Below, piece after piece: positions 1 to 10,396 of a stretch of DNA of 60,298 nucleotides. Below the pieces are notes generated by a model. The model saw only the letters and a list, made by a program, of their open reading frames with translations, ran no database searches and was not told where the DNA came from. This stretch comes from Ophiothrix spiculata (Eukaryota > Echinodermata > Ophiuroidea > Amphilepidida > Ophiotrichidae), in the NCBI GenBank assembly GCA_000969725.1, contig JXSR01S046313.1; one strand, given 5' to 3'. Within the stretch, counting starts at the first letter, position 1. Each line of letters begins with the position of its first letter. The position numbers and the translations under genes are program-made.

Positions 1-165
1 GTAACTTTTTTGTTTTGTTTTAGGGCATCATTCACTTCAGGTCTTCTTGGCCTTTTGATGATGTCCTCAATATCATTTTGTTTTATCTTTTGATGTGTTT
101 TTATCAAATGTGTGTACCTGTTGATATTGAAATAAAGTTTGATTTGATTTGATTTGATTTGGTGT
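1..165 (+). mobile_element. LINE 3' end with TTTGA tail
   Basis: Non-coding 3' end of a non-LTR retrotransposon. A short hairpin-like region around a 'cttggcc' segment is followed by 'gaaataaag' and then a run of TTGAT/TTTGA repeats (about 136-161). The layout (GGCC-rich stretch, AATAAA, short tandem tail) matches the 3' end of the LINE at 27840-27981, so this is inferred to be a related family. It lies in an intron of, or upstream of, the hydroxyacid oxidase gene. The body of the element is outside the window. Confidence 0.6.
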
Positions 166-710
166 GAATGTGAATGGTGTCGAATGTGAGGTGAATTATA
201 GAAATTTCGTCAGGTGTTGCTGTATTCTGGCTGTTAATATTTGATGTCATTGTTACCTCGACGTATTACATTTAGACTTGTCAATCTATGACAATTCATG
301 AGGGTACCTTGACAAAATTGCAACACAAGATATTTGGCTGAAATTAAATGTTGGTGACCTCCCAAACACATATTCAAAACGTAGGAAAATGTAAACTTGT
401 CAAATTTGGTTAATTAGCATAACACAAAATGGCTGCCAAAATTTCACAATTGGTCAAATCTTGTTCAAAATCACTCCAACATGTTCTTCTCATCACACGG
501 AAGCAGAAAAGTATACTTCTAATTATACATGTCTGAAATATGGTTCTGGAGTTATAGCCAAAAATACTTTTTAATGCAGATATTTTACTAATTTTAAGGT
601 ATTTTCCTGTAACATTTACGTGAAATATGTTTCAGTGTACATGAAATGTATATTTGTTCCGAGTCTGTAAGGATACTCTTAATGCCTCCATGATTTTACC
701 AAATTTTCAG
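166..710. other. intron/upstream sequence, nothing recognised
   Basis: AT-rich sequence between the LINE tail and the first visible exon. No coding similarity or clear repeat was seen. It ends in the splice acceptor 'aaattttcag' at 701-710. Confidence 0.5.
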
Positions 711-975
711 CTGCGGCAGCTACAAGAACAGGAATGGTACTGAGTTTTTTTTCCAACATAAGTCTAGAAGATATCGCTGCATGTGCACCTAATGCTGTCA
801 GATGGATAAATATTGCCATCTTGAAAGATCGTGATATTGTCAAACAAGCCGTAGAGAGGGCCGAGAATGCAGGTTACATGGGGATATTTGTGACATGCGA
901 TAGACCCATAGGATCCAAAAGAGAAGCATATTGGCTAGCCTGGCCACCCAAGGAGTTCAGACGGGACAATATAAG
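711..975 (+). CDS. HAO-like exon A (first visible)
   Basis: Opens after acceptor 'ttttcag'; the first two bases finish a codon, then Ala-Ala-Ala-Thr-Arg-Thr-Gly-Met. It encodes the TIM-barrel stretch around the FMN/substrate site: '[11 protein letters not shown]', '[12 protein letters not shown]' and 'IFVTCDRP'. The donor is 'aag|gtagga' at 976. The Met codon at 734 is internal and not the gene start, because homology continues upstream of it to 713. Compared with animal and plant family members, the Trp of 'SSWATSS' is Phe, and Gln and Tyr of 'QLYxY' are Asn and Ala. Confidence 0.92.
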
Positions 976-3900
976 GTAGGATATTCCATATCTCACGCGC
1001 AGTATTACTTCTAGATTAGATTGACATATTTTCTTTTCGTCCCTTCGCATGTATATTATCGATATCCCCAGCACAAAGGAGGGGGGGGGGGGGGGAGGGC
1101 TTTGGGGGCAATTGCCTCCCCCAAATTTGCCCCCCCCCCCGAAAACAAAATCAGAAGCTTTTAGGCGCAACATTTCTCTCAATTACCCCTTTTTATTGAT
1201 CATTTTGACATAAAACGTACAAATTTTGCGCGATTCACGCGTATTTCACTATTAAATGTCATTATTTTAGCCAAAAATAGGCGGTTTTTAGCCAAATTAA
1301 AAACATTTGTCCGAAAAATTTGCGCGCTACGCGCGCGTTACATTTTTTCCCGGGTATAGTTTACAAAAGCTTAGTACTTGTTAAGTGTATGAAAATAAAA
1401 TCTTTCCTAAAAATGCCGTTTTCAATTAAAAAGAAGAATTAGCTGGTAACTTTTTCAGTTTCATTTAACTCTGTTATTGATGTTATAAGCAATATGTTGT
1501 TCAAAGGGCAATATATGACCAAGAAGACAAGAATATGTTATAGTAAAGTCTTACTTAAAAAGGGTATGTCTTCAGACTTGATTGAACATACTTGTTTAGG
1601 GTGTGGGAAAACAGGACAAATTACTTGTTTCGGGTATATGAAAAAAGAGATAATTACTTGTTTAGGGTCCTTTTTGAAAGGTCATGTATGGCAGTGGCCC
1701 CCGGCTTTTGCAGACGACTTAATGGGATGGGGTGGTTGTACATGCAGGTTATCGTTACTCACACGGTAGAGACAATTCTACTGAGAAGTTATTTTAGATA
1801 ATTGGTGGTATATTTTTGTTTCAAATCATGATATCACATGTATTATGCTCTTCGGTTAATATGGCTACATTGAAATTTAAATCAGGGTAATCATGACGAA
1901 ATGGTAGCAGTAGCTAATGTATAGTAATATTTAATGAAAACAAGGGTAGATCTAACTTTTTTGCGAGATACCTGATGCCGATCCAAAGTGAGAGTGCCCT
2001 ACTTCGGAAAGAGAGACAGACATTTATAAAGATATCATGATACTTTTGCTCTGTCTTAAGGTCACGGCTCTCTACTAACTTTATGTCCCTTTTGTTCTTA
2101 AATTTTCCGATCCCCTAAACACTCGAGAAAATGGATTTTTAACATGTTCTGTAAGTCAAGAATCCTTTTGAAACGCTAAAATTTCAAGGTGATTAGAGTA
2201 ATCAAAAAGGGGATGTGGGTTTAGTCTTTTAAAACACTCCCGAAGGGTATAATTTCTTCTTAAAAAAAAAAAAAACAACTGGAATTGGATTCCGTATGAA
2301 TTTCCCAAAATTCATAACCTATATAAAGATTTTACAAATAGCAATTTAGCACCAGAGTTTGAAAAAAAACACTACCCCTTGAAAATTAATGTTTTGATAC
2401 CCTAAAGGATATCACCTGATTCACTCTTCGGCCCTTAAAAACAACGGTATTTCACCTATTTCGTGGTCACGCCTGCATACATGATTAATACTTGGCTTAT
2501 CCTCCGAGAGGACAATGAGATGTGAGGGAAGGATGACGATAGAAGGAGGCGGACGACCAAAAAGAGGAAGGAAGTGGTAAGATAGAAAGGTGGCAAGAAA
2601 AGAGAATGAAGGGACCATGATAGATTAAGCACATTGAAACCCCGGGGGTAACTGATATTGGTGTCCGGGTAACCACCCGAGTTCCGCAGGTTCCGAAGGT
2701 GAACCTATGTAAGACCAAAAATTGGCAAAAATGAGTGAAATGATACCCTATCTGAGACCGTAAATCTACCATATCTGTTCGAATGGATACCCTATCCGGG
2801 ACCATACCTGTTCAAATGAATACCCTATCCGAGAGCAAATATGATGAAATAATTATTACAAGAAAACAAAGTAAAATGTATCTATATACCATTTTAACAC
2901 TTTAAGAAGTGTTTCTAGGTATTTGAAACACTTTTATTGGTAATTTAAGGCACTGTTGTTATTAATTCAACCATTCTTTCTTAGTTTGATGCCCTATAAG
3001 AGACTTAAAAGCCAAATTTGATACCGTATGTGAGACTTGTAGAGTACTAGGTTGATTTTGATACCCTATATTGCAAGTCTCGAGACCTGTCCAGGTCTCA
3101 CCTTTTTTGTAACGCGGGTGGTTACCCGGTCAGAATACCCAGTTACCCCCCCCCCCCCCCGGGGTTAAAACTTATAATATTATACATTTCAGACTGCCAA
3201 ATATGTGTAGCGATTCTGACAATGAACCCGATATTGATCCATCATTTACATGGGAGACCATAGATTGGTTAAAGTCAATCACAAAGTTACCCATCGTAGT
3301 CAAAGGAATTCTAACTGGTAAGCTTTCGTGACAGTATTATTCTGAATTCAGGCAAGACACGATAACTTCATCGGCAGCATCTTTGACTGGAATATAAAGG
3401 TTACCTAAGGGTGGATTCACACTCTCATACATTCGGTACCGAATGTATATTTGTGACGTCAAAATATATTCGGCATCGAATAAAAAGTATGAACCGGAGA
3501 AAGATATATTTATATCAATACGTGCTGAAATAGTGTTGTCAAGCGGGATATTAAAATTTCATCCGTTTCAACTTGGCATGGTCATCTAGTTTTATTCGAT
3601 GTCGAATGATTTTGACGTCACAGTATGAATCAACCCTTAAGAGTGCTAAAAGTTAAGATCATTAACTGTGTTGGTAATGTGCATATAAGAGCAAATAGCC
3701 ACTGTCTAAGAACCATCAAGGCAAGCGCATACACTGTTACAAAAATGACATGCACCTTGACTTAGTAATACTAACTTTGATACTATGATAAAATAAAATG
3801 AAGATATTAAATCAATTAGGCCAAAAAAATTAATTGTTTGGTTGTCCTCCACAACTATTTTGAGAAAAATGCGGGTTGGCCTTATATACCGAGTGAGTCA

Positions 3901-6900
3901 AAAAAACTGTAATAGTTAAATAAAAGCCATAAGAACAAGAGATATCATGAACATAAAAAGTATATATCGAAATAGATCATAGATCAACCTTTAAAATGGT
4001 GAAAGAATGGAGAAAATTGATAAAGGCGTCATAGAGATACACCTATTTAAATAGGACGGTATAAAGATGGTTCTGTCGACCTGTCGTGCATATGTTTTAT
4101 TTACGGAGGACACAATTCTGACATTATCTTTTTTTCTTTTGTTTTCGGTTGTCTTGAAAATGGCCGTTTGAGCTTGGTGGCCTTGAAAATTCAATATTTG
4201 GTTGAACGTGGACTTGGACACATTTGGCAGGGGATTTCTGTGCGAGCTCACTTCTGGATCCCTTGACAATGTTTGACGAACGCGGTCGACGTTTATCCTG
4301 CTTCTTGCTGTTCGCGGTCTTCCAAATCTCTCTTTACTAAGGTTATGGACTGTTCCTGTTCTTTTGAATTTCGCTTGAATTATATTATTAGATGGTGGAT
4401 GCGCATTGTACACGCGATTGGGGGAATGCAACCCGGAATATCCGTTTGACTTCTTCATGAGATTTGGTTGTAAAATAAACCTCAGCATTAAGAGCACAGA
4501 CGTTGCTCGTTGGTGATCTGATCTTGAGACATTTTGAACAATGACTGATTGATAAGCCCTCCCTTCTAAGACAGACACATGTCGTTTTGCACTTGAAAAG
4601 ACCGCCTAAATTATCTTTTCTTTGTAAATTAAAATATTAAGAAGAGATAACCTTCAGATCACTGGAGCAAAGTAATCGGTTTGTGCTATTATTCTGGAAG
4701 TGTTGGCAAGAAACTCTCTCCAATATTGGTACTTACTCATTTGACGAGGCATGCTAATTTGGACAGAACTGTTTTTATACCATATTATTCAAATTTGGGT
4801 ATCTTTGCAATGCCTTTATCAATTTTCACCATTCTTCCACCGTTTGAAAGCTTAATTCATGACCTATTTAGAAAATAATATTTTTTGTTCGAAATCACTT
4901 TTGTTCTTACAATATGGCTTCCATCTAATTATTGCAGTTTTTTTGACTCGCGCGGTATATATAATTATTGTGATCGACCTGAGACTCTGTTTTAAATGCA
5001 GCTTCTGTATCTGATAGAAAGATTTCAATGCGAATGAAACAACGGTATAGATGTTAAATGTCCACACAGTAGACCAGTTAATGTTTATTCACTTGCCTAC
5101 TTCCAGGTAATAAAAAAACATGCATCTATTACTTTTTTTGTTTCAGCTGAGTGTGCTCGTGAAGCAGTGGAACATGGTGTATCTGGTATACTTGTGTCCA
5201 ACCACGGAGGAAGACAATTAGACGGAGTATTGTCCTCGGTATGTTCAAATAAAAGAGATTCGTGTACCCCATGGATAGATGGAATAACAGCCACAGTTTG
5301 TCCAATTGACGGAGATCCGGGTAGTTGGTGTAGATAGAGTACCGTAAAATGTCCACAGTGTTTCTGGTGGTTCTGACCGGTTGATAGCGTTATGAACAAC
5401 GGTTCTGGGCGGTCAGCCGCGGGTTGAGTTTTAAAGTGACACTTTATGAGAGCACCCTTGATTATGATGCAGACTTGATGCTAGATAGTTGTAAGTCTGA
5501 TGAAGAAGATGACGTCATTCTGTGAGGAAAATTTCTGGTTAAGGTGCACTCTCACATCTCCAATACAGTGCAGAGATGCTTCTTTCGCCTCCTACTTCCA
5601 CCATTTTCTTTCCTCGCCCAAACGTTTCACTTTATTAAGGTTTGGCGTCCAAAGACATTCGCTCATCCGAGATACATTCACTCACGAGATTCGCTCTGAA
5701 ATATTCTCTAAAATAGAGTTTTAGAGTTATTTGAGAAGGTTCTCCAAATATGTACCACGCATTACAATCAAATTTTCTAACACACTGAATTCCATAGACC
5801 ACGTCATTTAAACGTATAACTTGTGTTTAAATGTGAGGGATATTGTAGTCTTTGTAAATGCTTTTTTCTGATAGTCCTCCGTGACAATGGAAAGTTATAC
5901 CAGTGCAACAAATTTAAAGTGGTGCACTCCTCCCGCCTTGGACTGCCCCCTGAAGGATCGTCCTCTCAAAATGACGTCATCTTCAAAATTTAATAACGTC
6001 ACCGCTATCTAGTATAAATGGTCTACTTTATAGCCCTAGTTGGCTGCAACGTCAGTTTTCCTTAAGTCAGAAACGTTTTCAATTACATTTTATGCCCGCT
6101 TAATTGGATTTAACCCGATTATGATACCAACCTAGATGAATAAGAGATTAAACACAACTACATAGAGATATCTCGTTTAATAATAAAATTTGATATTTAA
6201 AACATTTTTTTACCATAACGGTACATATATCGATGGATATATCTTGAACATACTGGCCCGTATTCCAGAAAGGTGTTTAGCTAAATCAAGGTCTTATTTC
6301 TCGTCAACAGCACGACTCATTGAACTGTCCTGCTTGAAAGCTGTAATGATGCGTATCATTCCTGGACAGTTGATGCACAGTTAAACAATGGTTTAGCTAA
6401 ACATCTTTCTGGAATACGGGCCACTATGTATATACTAAATCCATTTTATATCAAACACAGATCGATGGTTTACCAGAAGTTGTTGATGCTGTGAAAGGGT
6501 CTGGAGTGGAGGTGTATCTAGATAGTGGTGTGAGACTAGGTACTGATGTGTTTAAAGCACTTGCACTGGGCGCAAAAGCAGTGTTTATTGGTCGACCTGT
6601 CCTGTGGGGTGTGGCTTGTTTTGTAAGTATTAATATGACTAGTTTTTATGTCATACAGATCCTAAATTCCTTTCTTTTAACCCTCATCTAACTATTGGGT
6701 GTTGCAACCCACTTACTCCCAGTTACACAAAAACGCAAAAGCAACTAACCAAAAAATTGTTAAATTCTTTAAAAGAATATTTTAATATTCTTTTAAAGAA
6801 TTTAACAATTAAAATTCTCTTTAAAACCCATGTTATGGGTGAATCAAAATAGGGTACCATATAAGCGCACATATGTGAACCGTCTAAGTAGTGATGTACG

Positions 6901-9900
6901 GGGTTGGGGTTTTACAACTCAGTAAAAAAAAATTCCTGTTTTTGAAAAATATTTGCATGCTTTAAACTAAAAATAACAGGACATGTACGGACAATCTGAT
7001 ATTTTCAACGTTTACAATTAAACTTTGATTAAGTGACCTTTTTTGCCAAACGTAGCAATTTCCCTCTACTTTATGAAGTCATACGTATATAACGCCTTTG
7101 TCGCTTTAGTGATGATTGATTGTAGACTACGGCATGATAACAATATCAGGACCTTCAAATATACCGTGCTTTCATAGTATTTTTTCCAGACTGTATTTGT
7201 AATGAAAAAAGCACAATTTGCAGACCTCATTCCGATTTAGCATGTTTGATACTCTGAAATGTTGAAAAAACTATACTGGCTACCAAAAGACAAATGGATT
7301 ATTTTGAAAACCATGCTTTACATTAACAAGTATATGAATGATCTTGCACCAATCTATCTGACCGTCTCCGTAACAATCTTTACGCCAAACCCGCTGGTCA
7401 ACTTTCTTCAAGGAACATCCTCCAACTTGACATACCAAGAAGCAGCAGAAACCATGATGGCGAACCATTTAGTGTACAAGGTCCCAAACAAAACTAGAAC
7501 GTGTTATTGCTTATATACTCTTTATTACAAATTGTACCAAAAATATCCCACTTAAAAACTCATGAAAAACATACAAAATCATAAACTCTTATGGCTTCTG
7601 AAGAAGAAAAAGTGCATGGGAGATGTTTTAAAAATACTTGATTGTATTCCCTATACCTAATGTTCGTATCTGTCGGTTCGTATCTGTTAGAATCTTTTTT
7701 TAAATATTCATTATTGAGAAAATTAGTTTTCTTACAAACTTGATCTTTACACTAAATTAGAAGCTCTACACATACTACACTGTGGTGTAGTATTTCGCTC
7801 ATAGTGTACCGCGTTTTGCGAAAAGGCGACAAAATGTGCGGTTCGTATCTGTTGCGACGTGACAGTCACATAGGTTTTTTTTGATATTAATATCCTTGTA
7901 AATCATTACTGTAAATATATTATTCTATATAACATATATGTTATTCAAGACTGAAGTTTACTTGATAAATCTAATGCGGAATCATCCATCAACATATTGA
8001 TTTTCACACTTTGTTATCGATTTTAGAATCTGGTTCGTATCTGTTTGCAATATTGGCGACATGATTTAAAAAGCTATTATGTTATATTAAATACTTAATA
8101 TAATTAAACTTTATATGTCATTACTAATACCTATTACGGGCTATTAAAAAATATGCATTGCGTTTGAAATGCCCGAATATTTTAGGAACGGGGCCACATA
8201 AAACGTAAAAAGTATGGCTGGCGACATGGGGAAAAGTAACGATTTTGCATTTTCAGATTAATCGTTATCTACTTTCCCGGCATGCTAAAATGTTTAGTTT
8301 CACACATGTTACTAATGTGACTTTAATGTATCAACTAGATCACTCAAATTATTTGTAATAGGCTTAACAACGCTAAACTAGTAACACGAACATGAGCGAC
8401 ACCAAAACGGAAAAGTTGCACGCTTTATCTGAGAATGAGCCATATGGAATTCGGTGTTAAAAAGCTTGTGGGTTCATGTGGTGTTTCTAAGGAAGATTTG
8501 AACTCTCACGTATGCTTCTTTTGATCAGGTCATGCCATACGAAAGGGTATCAAAAAGTTTTAAACTTTACCCAGAAGGGTTGGAGCTATATCAATGAAAA
8601 TTAATTTTGTCAGAGCAGTCACTCGTCTTTATGTACATTATGGTTCAGAAATAGTCCCATAAGTAGCTTATTTGTGGCGATTGATGTTATCTTTTCCCGC
8701 CTATTATATAAGCTGCATGGAGGAAATGGAGGACATGCGGTGTAATAAGTTCCTGTATTTGAAGGGTTGCAGAGCCCAGGAAATCATAATGAGATGGCTT
8801 AAGTTTAGTTGCTTGATACCATAGTAAAGAATATGGTTTCCTCTTTCCATTGATACCAAAATTATTGAAATCGGTCGATGAATGACGTCACAATGACGTA
8901 ATATAACATAGCCTGTTTGAAAAAGGATATTTTCATTGAAACATAAATACAGATTATTTCAGTACAGAGGTTCCCTACGATAACGGTATTTGTACAGTCA
9001 GTTAACATTAGTAGAAGTAGAAATATGTTACTTTGTTGATTGACTAGTAAAAGATACCTCGTAATAAAATTGCGTTCCTGGCTCTATTCCTTGCGGATAA
9101 AGTTTTAAAACTTTTTGATATATCCTCGTATGTGCACCCTGTCACTTGATAACAGGCTTGAGTGAAATTCAGTGGTCCCATCAACGCAATGTTAATAATA
9201 CATTGGTTAAAAAGAGTATGGTCAAATCGCTTAGAACGAGAGATTTTGAACATAATGACTACTAGCTCTATGGTTCGTCTCCACCTTTTTTTCTTACAGG
9301 GAGAAGATTGGGCAAAACAGGTTTTGAACATTTTGCAAGAGGAGTTTGATATTGCAATGGGAAACGCAGGTGAGGTCCTGGGGTACCAAGCTTTGGTATT
9401 GGTAGGGTGTGCGGTCCAGATATCTGAAACCATAGTCGAACATTTACTCTGAAAAGGGAGAACTAAATTGACCCCAAAATGACTCTTGAGAATTATGTTG
9501 GGGGATACATTTGAGCTCTGAAATAAATTAAAACAGAAAAAAAAAAAGAAATTGGGTCTTGGGAACCATATTTGTTTAAAAAAGCAAAGAAGCTAGGGAA
9601 CTAAAACATTAAAAAAGGACTTTAACAAAATACCCTTATCGCTTTTTTATTAGTGCATCCTCCGGGGCGAGGTATTGTAAGGATTGGTTAAGCATTGTTC
9701 AAAACTAAAGTCTGTATCTTTGAATATTGATGAAGAATTAAGTGTTTGAGTTACAGTACATTAAAAGATGTCTTTGAACAACAGCATAATTATTTGAAGG
9801 CTGTTATACCGACAACAATGTGAATAATTATCTAATTTATTTTGCAGGATGTTCATCTGTTGCAGATATTACTCCAAGTTTTGTCCAAAAGGGAGCCTGT

Positions 9901-9921
9901 AGCTGTACCACTATGGTGTGA
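711..9921 (+). CDS. 2-hydroxyacid oxidase (HAO/glycolate oxidase family), 3' part, six exons
   Basis: FMN-dependent alpha-hydroxyacid oxidase; the family oxidises glycolate or longer 2-hydroxyacids to 2-oxoacids with release of H2O2, usually in peroxisomes. Exons: 711-975, 3193-3317, 5147-5238, 6461-6622, 9300-9369, 9848-9921. All introns are GT-AG and phases match, giving 261 residues plus TGA. This is roughly the C-terminal two thirds of a ~370-residue family protein, and the N-terminal exons are before the window. Seen: 'TGMVLS', 'KDRD', 'IFVTCDRP', 'VVKGILT' (FMN-site Lys), '[13 protein letters not shown]' (catalytic His and substrate Arg), '[10 protein letters not shown]' and 'IGRP' (FMN phosphate site). 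The conserved 'QLYxYKDR' segment reads 'NIAILKDR', so the Gln and the substrate-binding Tyr are absent. The C-terminus lacks a canonical SKL-type peroxisomal signal. Family assignment is strong. Which HAO paralogue this is, and whether it is active, is unknown. Confidence 0.93.
1071..1350. repeat. G/C-homopolymer and inverted-repeat DNA, hAT-MITE-like remnant
   Basis: A run of 15 G (1081-1095) is followed by a near-palindromic 'gggggcaattgcctccccc' and a run of C (1131-1140). Further on, 'gcgcgctacgcgcgcg' (1322-1337) is of the kind common inside hAT-type MITEs. No terminal repeats or target duplication were resolved, so the class is a guess. It lies in intron A-B. Confidence 0.35.
1591..1680 (+). 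repeat. 33-bp tandem repeat, about 2.7 units
   Basis: Units start at 1591, 1624 and 1657, each beginning 'cttgttt(a/c)gggt'; the first two are 33 bp and differ at several positions. Because 33 is a multiple of three, it produces repeated short reading frames that are not evidence of coding. It lies within intron A-B. Confidence 0.7.
1681..2637. other. intron sequence, no gene seen
   Basis: Part of intron A-B. It contains poly-A/T runs and a segment near 2010-2040 ('gagagacagacatttataaa') resembling 15430-15450, probably dispersed repeat DNA. Short minus-strand reading frames at 2421-2805 have no recognisable similarity. Confidence 0.4.
2638..3166. mobile_element. Foldback element with ~45-bp terminal inverted repeats
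   Basis: The left end 'AACCCCGGGGGTAACTG' and the reverse complement of the right end share AACCCCGG(G)n-TAACTG and then 'CCGGGTAACCACCCG'. The right copy has a run of 15 C (3146-3160). The interior holds repeats of 'ATACCCTATC(T/C)G(A/G)GA' near 2742, 2788 and 2821 and related 'CCCTAT' units near 2990-3070. No coding capacity. No convincing target duplication. Confidence 0.7.
3193..3317 (+). CDS. HAO-like exon B
   Basis: The acceptor 'catttcag' ends at 3192 and the donor is 'actg|gtaagc'. The joined codon AG+A gives Arg, then 'LPNMCSDSD', '[13 protein letters not shown]' and '[10 protein letters not shown]'. The Lys of 'VVKG' is the conserved FMN-contacting Lys of the family. The linker before 'WETIDWL' looks about ten residues shorter than in vertebrate HAO1. 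A foldback element ends only 26 bp upstream of this exon. Confidence 0.92.
3318..3885. other. intron sequence, no gene seen
   Basis: Start of intron B-C. A pair of 'attcggtaccgaatg'/'ttcgatgtcgaatg'-like segments (about 3430-3445, 3595-3608) with 'tgacgtca' nearby may be the ends of an old foldback element of about 200 bp. Not firm. Confidence 0.35.
3886..4961 (-). mobile_element. IS630-Tc1-mariner-type element with long terminal inverted repeats
   Basis: The outer inverted repeat 'TACCGAGTGAGTCAAAAAAA' at the left corresponds to 'ttttttgactcgcgcggta' at the right, set in TATA. The inverted repeat continues inward for about 200 bp (3960-4090 against 4755-4870 reverse-complemented). The unique centre contains an N-terminal transposase relic on the - strand. 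About 1.08 kb, shorter than an autonomous element, so presumably an internally deleted copy in intron B-C. Confidence 0.75.
4090..4480 (-). pseudogene. Transposase helix-turn-helix relic (DUF4817-like, Tc1/mariner group)
   Basis: The minus-strand frame contains '[19 protein letters not shown]', then 'RFGRPRT', then '[20 protein letters not shown]' and 'STFNQIL'. This follows the pattern 'xxIxxxxxxFxxTGSV...GRPRT...ENIERVRxALxxSPxxSxRR' of the DNA-binding domain found at the start of many Tc1/mariner-like transposases. The frame then runs into the terminal inverted repeat; no DDE catalytic domain is present. Not functional alone. Confidence 0.65.
5147..5238 (+). CDS. HAO-like exon C (catalytic His)
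   Basis: The acceptor is 'ttgtttcag' and the donor 'tcg|gtatgt', ending in phase 0. It encodes '[14 protein letters not shown]' then '[17 protein letters not shown]'. The His of 'SNHG' is the family's catalytic base and the Arg of 'GRQLDG' binds the substrate carboxylate; both are present. Confidence 0.93.
5239..6254. other. intron C-D, nothing recognised
   Basis: Unique-looking sequence with several 'tgacgtca'-type sites (about 5508 and 5973). Short frames here show no similarity. Confidence 0.4.
6255..6422. mobile_element. 168-bp MITE with ~32-bp terminal inverted repeats
   Basis: The ends 'GGCCCGTATTCCAGAAAG' and 'CTTTCTGGAATACGGGCC' are inverted repeats that continue through 'tttagctaaa'. 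The trinucleotide ACT flanks both sides (6252-6254 and 6423-6425), a plausible 3-bp target duplication. No coding capacity. It ends 38 bp before exon D. Confidence 0.85.
6461..6622 (+). CDS. HAO-like exon D (FMN phosphate site)
   Basis: 54 complete codons between acceptor 'aaacacag' and donor 'ttt|gtaagt'. It begins '[15 protein letters not shown]' and contains '[16 protein letters not shown]', '[15 protein letters not shown]' and 'WGVACF'. 'DxGVRxGTD' and 'GRP' are the usual FMN phosphate-binding segments and are intact. Confidence 0.94.
6755..6810. repeat. 56-bp perfect palindrome
   Basis: Two exact 27-bp arms (6755-6781 and 6784-6810) around a TT spacer, entirely A/T-rich with 'ttctttaaaagaat' in each arm. 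It lies in intron D-E. No flanking duplication was seen, so it is not assigned to a transposon. Confidence 0.9.
7250..7510 (+). pseudogene. LINE reverse transcriptase C-terminal relic
   Basis: One frame reads '[18 protein letters not shown]' and '[14 protein letters not shown]', matching the 'LHWLPxxxRIxFKxxxxxYKxxNxLAPxYL' region after the RT domain of L2/CR1-type LINEs. A shifted frame continues 'LDIPRSSRN' and 'FSVQGPKQN' (consensus 'IPRSRxxxGxRAFSxxGPxLWN'). Frameshifts and a stop mark it as dead. It lies in intron D-E. Confidence 0.75.
7662..8044 (+). repeat. GTTCGTATCTGT repeated four times
   Basis: The 12-mer GTTCGTATCTGT occurs at 7662-7673, 7676-7687, 7841-7852 and 8033-8044, three times preceded by G. 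The spacer sequences are not alike. Nature unknown; it may be internal repeats of an unrecognised element. Confidence 0.6.
8045..9299. other. rest of intron D-E, nothing firm
   Basis: AT-rich. A segment at 8840-8905, with 'ttgataccaaa' and paired 'tgacgtca'/'tgacgtaa' sites, resembles 35210-35265 and is probably the same dispersed repeat. No coding similarity. Confidence 0.4.
9300..9369 (+). CDS. HAO-like exon E
   Basis: Follows acceptor 'ttcttacag'; the donor is 'gcag|gtgagg'. It encodes '[20 protein letters not shown]' followed by 'GNA', matching the C-terminal helix of the family (the 'LEILKEEF' region of HAO1). It leaves one base to be completed by exon F. Confidence 0.9.
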
Positions 9922-10392
9922 TTAAATACATTGCAGAACTGTGAATCGATCAAATTAATTTTAACTCTTCGAGATGCTTTAGAATGCTAAAATGTGGATC
10001 GTCATATCGAAAGGTACCTTAATACCGGCATAGTACATTACGAAATACGGACCATTGAAGCTAAGCATAGTAAAAAATCATGTCCAAGGTCGAATTTCTA
10101 ATTTCATCAGAAAGGTTATCATTGGAGTGTATTCTATCATATTAATCAGGTTCCAACACCCAAAACATAAGATTAATGTATTAAAAACCAAGCTAATTTT
10201 CAAAAGAACACATGCGTTCTTTCGAAATACAAATATTAAGTAATCCATTATGTTTTGACAAGTTGAAAACGTGTCTTGTATTTAAAAAGTGTAACAGTTT
10301 TGAACACGTTTGACATGTTCTCTACCATTTGCAGTGTATGTGCGTGGAATGCGAATATAATACGCTCCTTCTGTTCAATCTACCCTCATGAA
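9370..10392. other. intron E-F, last exon and 3' flank
   Basis: Apart from exon F at 9848-9921, no gene is seen. An AATAAA-like signal at about 9520 lies inside intron E-F and could serve a short transcript, but nothing supports that directly. Confidence 0.35.
9848..9921 (+). CDS. HAO-like exon F (last exon)
   Basis: The acceptor is 'ttttgcag'; g+ga makes Gly, then '[15 protein letters not shown]' and 'ACSCTTMV', then TGA at 9919-9921. It matches the 'SGCxxVxxI' end of the family. The last residues are Thr-Met-Val instead of a Ser-Lys-Ile/Leu type PTS1. An ATTAAA overlaps the stop codon, but no polyadenylation site is asserted. Confidence 0.85.
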
Positions 10393-10396
10393 TTAA

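Noticed and set aside
1494..1769. 91-codon frame with repeated Cys residues
   Set aside because: Produced by a 33-bp tandem repeat; no splice context and no homologues.
4681..4878. 65-codon plus-strand frame
   Set aside because: It is the inverted-repeat arm of the Tc1/mariner-type element; the similar minus-strand residues come from the other arm.
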